Shown here: one piece after another, positions 61,373 to 64,000 of the stretch
Numbering within the stretch: the stretch's first letter is position 1
Layout of the letters: every line of letters begins with the position of its first letter
Assembly (NCBI RefSeq): GCF_001665575.1
Contig: NZ_LZSU01000018.1
Location: 1 to 64,000, forward strand
Length of the DNA stretch: 64,000 nucleotides
From: Mycobacterium sp. 852013-51886_SCH5428379
Lineage (GTDB): Bacteria > Actinomycetota > Actinomycetes > Mycobacteriales > Mycobacteriaceae
Direction: 5' to 3'
Made by a program: the position numbers and the translations under genes
The notes under the pieces: model-generated
Told to the model about the DNA's origin: nothing
Seen by the model: only the letters and a program-made list of their open reading frames with translations
The model's database searches: none

Positions 61373-62427
61373 TTGCAGTCCTGGAAGTACTCGATCATGC
61401 CGAACTGCTTGGCGCGGCCACTGATCGCACACATCCACGAGTCGACCAGCAGGCCGTTGGCGGCGTTGAAGTCGACGGCGTTGCCCGATCCGGTGGCGTT
61501 GGCCAGGCCGCGCAGCGCGACCGGCCCGGCCTGCAGATTGTTGCGGAGCAGATCGTCGTGCTGGGCGACCATGTCGGTGAGTTCGCGGAGGTTGACCAGC
61601 AGCGCCTCCAGTTCGGGGCGATCGTCGATGACGGTGTCGCTGAGTCGCTGTACGAGATCGGTGATGGCGGCCAGCATCGAATGGAAGGAGGCCCGGCGCA
61701 TCACGAGCTCGCCGACGAGGTCGTTGCCTTGCCGCACCATGCTCGCGATGTTGGCCTGCTGCCTGCGCAGCGTGTTGCTGATCATCTGGGTGGTCTCCAG
61801 CAGCGAGCCGAGCTGATCGCGGCGGGTGGAGATGATCTCCGACAGCAGTCGGGTGTTCTCCAATGCCTTCGGCACCACCGGTGGCAGCGTCTCCATCTGT
61901 CTGCCGAGGATGCTGAGCGTCTCGGCGAACTTGTCGGAGTCGACCTGCTCGTAGGTGTTGGTGACGTCGGTGAGCGCTTCCTGCAGGTCGTAGGGGACTT
62001 CGGTGTGGGACAGGTCGAAGGTGTCGTCGGGCAGGGAACCGCCGCCGCGGGGCTCCAGGGCCAGATAGCGCGAGCCCAGGATCGTGGTGACCTTGATGAC
62101 GGCCCGGGAGTCCGCACCGAGCGCGACGTCGTTCTGCACCTTCAGTTCTGCCACGACGTGATCGCCGGCGAGCTCCATGCTCAGCACCTCGCCGACCGGG
62201 ATTCCGGCCACCGTCACCGGATTCCCCGGGCGCAGCGCCGCGGCCTGCGCGAACTGCGCGGTGATCGTGCGGTAGCCGATGTCGGCGACCTTCACCAGCA
62301 ACAGTGCCCCAATGAGCACCACCACTACGCCGACGGCGATGATGCCCAGCCAGATCTGGCTGCGCTCCTCCAGCGGACGCCGACGCGACGTCGATTTCTT
62401 CTCCGATGCCATCCTGGATCTAGCCAT
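61369..62427 (-). CDS. mceC: Mce-family protein C
   Basis: 352 residues from ATG overlapping mceB by 8 bp (ATG at 62412 is the alternative). Basic N-terminus, transmembrane anchor (IIAVGVVVVLIGALLLVKVA), MCE domain (RTITAQFAQAAALRPGNPVTV, AGIPVGEVL) and helical tail. Confidence 0.92.
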   Translation of the reverse strand: MARSRMASEKKSTSRRRPLEERSQIWLGIIAVGVVVVLIGALLLVKVADIGYRTITAQFAQAAALRPGNPVTVAGIPVGEVLSMELAGDHVVAELKVQNDVALGADSRAVIKVTTILGSRYLALEPRGGGSLPDDTFDLSHTEVPYDLQEALTDVTNTYEQVDSDKFAETLSILGRQMETLPPVVPKALENTRLLSEIISTRRDQLGSLLETTQMISNTLRRQQANIASMVRQGNDLVGELVMRRASFHSMLAAITDLVQRLSDTVIDDRPELEALLVNLRELTDMVAQHDDLLRNNLQAGPVALRGLANATGSGNAVDFNAANGLLVDSWMCAISGRAKQFGMIEYFQDCK

Positions 62428-63475
62428 TGGCCATGTTCCTGCACTTCGGGGTGTACCTGGCGTCGTTTCCGGGAGTCGCCGCGTCGACGATGATCGGGGT
62501 GACGTCGTTGAGGCCCGGGAAGAATCCGGTCGCGTTGAGATCGCACGCGTAGGCGTTGGCGTAGGCACCCTCGTTGGTGAGGCGGGCGAAACCCTTGAGC
62601 AGCAACGGCAGATTGGCGCCGGCGAATGCGATCTGCGGTTCGATGCCGACCATGTGCCGGGTGAATCCCGGCTGGCGCGTGACCAATTCGTCGAGTGCGG
62701 GGTCCACTTCCTCGGTGATCGCGGCGAGCTGGCGCACCACCCGCGCCATCGAGCCGGTCGACTCCACGAGCTGGGGGCGTCTGCCGTCGAGCGTCACCAC
62801 CGCCTCCTGCGCCTGGGTGAGCACCTGATCGAGGCTGTCGTTGTGCCGGGCGAGGTTGGCCATCACCGTGTTCAGGTCGGTGATGACGGTGCCGAGCTCC
62901 TCGTCGCGGCCGGCGAAGGACTCGGTCAGCTGCGAGGTCTGGTCGACCAGCGCGGTGATCGACGCGTGATCACCCTGCAGCGACTGGATGACGCCCTTGG
63001 TCAGGTTGTCGGCGGCCCGCGGATCCAACACGCTGAACAGCGGCTCGTATCCGTTGAGCAGTGTCGTCACGTCGAACGACGGATCGGAGCGCTCGAGGGG
63101 GATCACGCTGCCCGGCGGCAGCACGCCCGGTTCCCCGGTCTGGCCGAGGGACAGTCCGAGATACCGCTGGCCGACGATGTTCTGGTAGGTCACCGAGGCC
63201 ACCGTGTTGCCGAGCACCTGCTGATCGCTCTGCACCACGAACGACACCTTCGCCACATCGCCCTGCAGCTCGATGCTCTCGACCCGGCCGACCCGCACGC
63301 CGGCCATCCGGACGTCGTCGCCTTCGCGCAGACCGAAGACGTCGGTGAACATCGCCGCGTAGGGCTGGGTCGACCCGGCAACGTCGCGACGCAGCGTCAC
63401 GTACACCAGCCACGTGAGCGTGATGGCCACGACCATGAAGATCGACAGCCCTGCCAGGGCGCCGCGGTAGCTCAT
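62420..63475 (-). CDS. mceB: Mce-family protein B
   Basis: 351 residues. Anchor (GLSIFMVVAITLTWLVYVTL), MCE domain (QPYAAMFTDVFGLREGDDVRM, VRVGRVESI) and helical region. ATGA overlap with the mceA stop. Confidence 0.93.
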   Translation of the reverse strand: MSYRGALAGLSIFMVVAITLTWLVYVTLRRDVAGSTQPYAAMFTDVFGLREGDDVRMAGVRVGRVESIELQGDVAKVSFVVQSDQQVLGNTVASVTYQNIVGQRYLGLSLGQTGEPGVLPPGSVIPLERSDPSFDVTTLLNGYEPLFSVLDPRAADNLTKGVIQSLQGDHASITALVDQTSQLTESFAGRDEELGTVITDLNTVMANLARHNDSLDQVLTQAQEAVVTLDGRRPQLVESTGSMARVVRQLAAITEEVDPALDELVTRQPGFTRHMVGIEPQIAFAGANLPLLLKGFARLTNEGAYANAYACDLNATGFFPGLNDVTPIIVDAATPGNDARYTPKCRNMANG

Positions 63476-64000
63476 CGGTGCTCCTCACTGACGGCTGCGG
63501 CCGTCGACACGGTCATCCCGCGCGCCAGCGGGCCGAGCAGCAGCTGGGTGGCCGTCGTCGCGGGTTGACCGGTGATGACACCGAGTTGGTCGCGTTCGTG
63601 CCGGCTGCCGACCGGACCCACGTTCCCGCCGAACGATGCGGGCGCCGCCTCGGCCGGCATCGGAGCCGGCGGCGGTGCGGGCGCCACGACGGGCGGCTGA
63701 TCCCACGGTTTCGGCGCGACGGGTGCGGCGGGCGACAGCGGAACCGGCGGCGGAATGGTCGGCGCCAGATCGGGATTGGCGGTGCCGGGTACGGGCGGCG
63801 ACGGCGGCATCCACGGCGGCAACGGCGGATTCGGGTCGCGCAGATCGGGATACGGATTCACCAGCGGCGGGCCCACCGCGACCAGGTTGCCGTGCGGCCC
63901 GACCTCGGTGCCCGCCGGCGGCGCGAGATCCTTCGGCGGCTGGTAGTTCTGCGGCAGCAGCACGTCGGGCAGCTCCGGACGCGTCGGTACCAGCGGCGCG
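63472..64000 (-). CDS. mceA: Mce-family protein A, C-terminal part (runs off window)
   Basis: About 176 C-terminal residues are present: a Pro-rich tail (NPPLPPWMPPSPPVPGT, VVAPAPPPAPMP) typical of MceA, ending in MTVSTAAAVSEEHR. The MCE domain and the yrbE genes would lie to the right, outside the window. Coupled to mceB by a 4-bp overlap. Confidence 0.88.
   Translation of the reverse strand, partial: APLVPTRPELPDVLLPQNYQPPKDLAPPAGTEVGPHGNLVAVGPPLVNPYPDLRDPNPPLPPWMPPSPPVPGTANPDLAPTIPPPVPLSPAAPVAPKPWDQPPVVAPAPPPAPMPAEAAPASFGGNVGPVGSRHERDQLGVITGQPATTATQLLLGPLARGMTVSTAAAVSEEHR

Overview
The window is high-GC actinobacterial DNA, almost certainly a rapidly growing Mycobacterium (Mycolicibacterium). 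It carries a complete menaquinone/polyprenyl neighbourhood in the order known from M. tuberculosis Rv0552-Rv0566c, an mce operon, cyclopropane-mycolic-acid-synthase paralogues, WS/DGAT-like and FadD lipid genes, mycothiol- and F420-type enzymes and a mycobacterial mannosyltransferase. No transposase, integrase or CRISPR array was seen, and the only RNA gene found is a tRNA-Tyr.

Left part (1-16 kb). A leftward run holds a formylglycine-generating enzyme, a GntR regulator, a Cys-type sulfatase and, 12 bp further on, the truncated start of a second GyrB-like topoisomerase subunit. A divergent Tat-secreted DUF1906 protein follows. Next is a tightly overlapping trio (maleylpyruvate-isomerase-like, DsbA/nitroreductase-like, serine-hydrolase lipoprotein), then an overlapping GT4 / glycosidase-like / GH130 cassette, then small mycobacterial proteins, a WS/DGAT homologue without its catalytic histidine motif and two divergent DUF5994 paralogues.

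Middle (16-33 kb). An MpaB-type oxygenase and a deazaflavin-type protein precede two mycolic-acid methyltransferases. These face a three-gene operon: a Ser/Thr kinase whose outer half is a periplasmic solute-binding domain, a KasA-like ketosynthase whose nucleophilic Cys is Asp, and an SDR. This is the best candidate here for an uncharacterised signalling/lipid system. MarR and large LuxR (LAL) regulators follow, with three copies of a TAGGGG-type motif around them, a DUF4242 protein and a stretch with two striking perfect inverted repeats. A catabolic cassette (LacI regulator, HisD-like dehydrogenase, MFS carrier) comes next, then tRNA-Tyr.

Right part (33-64 kb). yajQ, gpsA, an EAL-DICT protein, htpX, grcC1, menJ, menG, mgtA, an Rv0556-like gene, menD, bpoC and menC make up the quinone/envelope block, with several insertions relative to M. 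tuberculosis (EAL-DICT, DsbA lipoprotein, alcohol dehydrogenase + SRPBCC, two DJ-1 proteins, one of them a GlxA-type regulator). From the right edge, mceA(partial)BCDEF, an Mce-associated protein, two secreted proteins, an Rv0552-type amidohydrolase, an acyl-CoA ligase and menC run in one direction with gaps of at most about 50 bp and could form one long transcript. Menaquinone genes menA, menB, menE and menF were not seen in the window.
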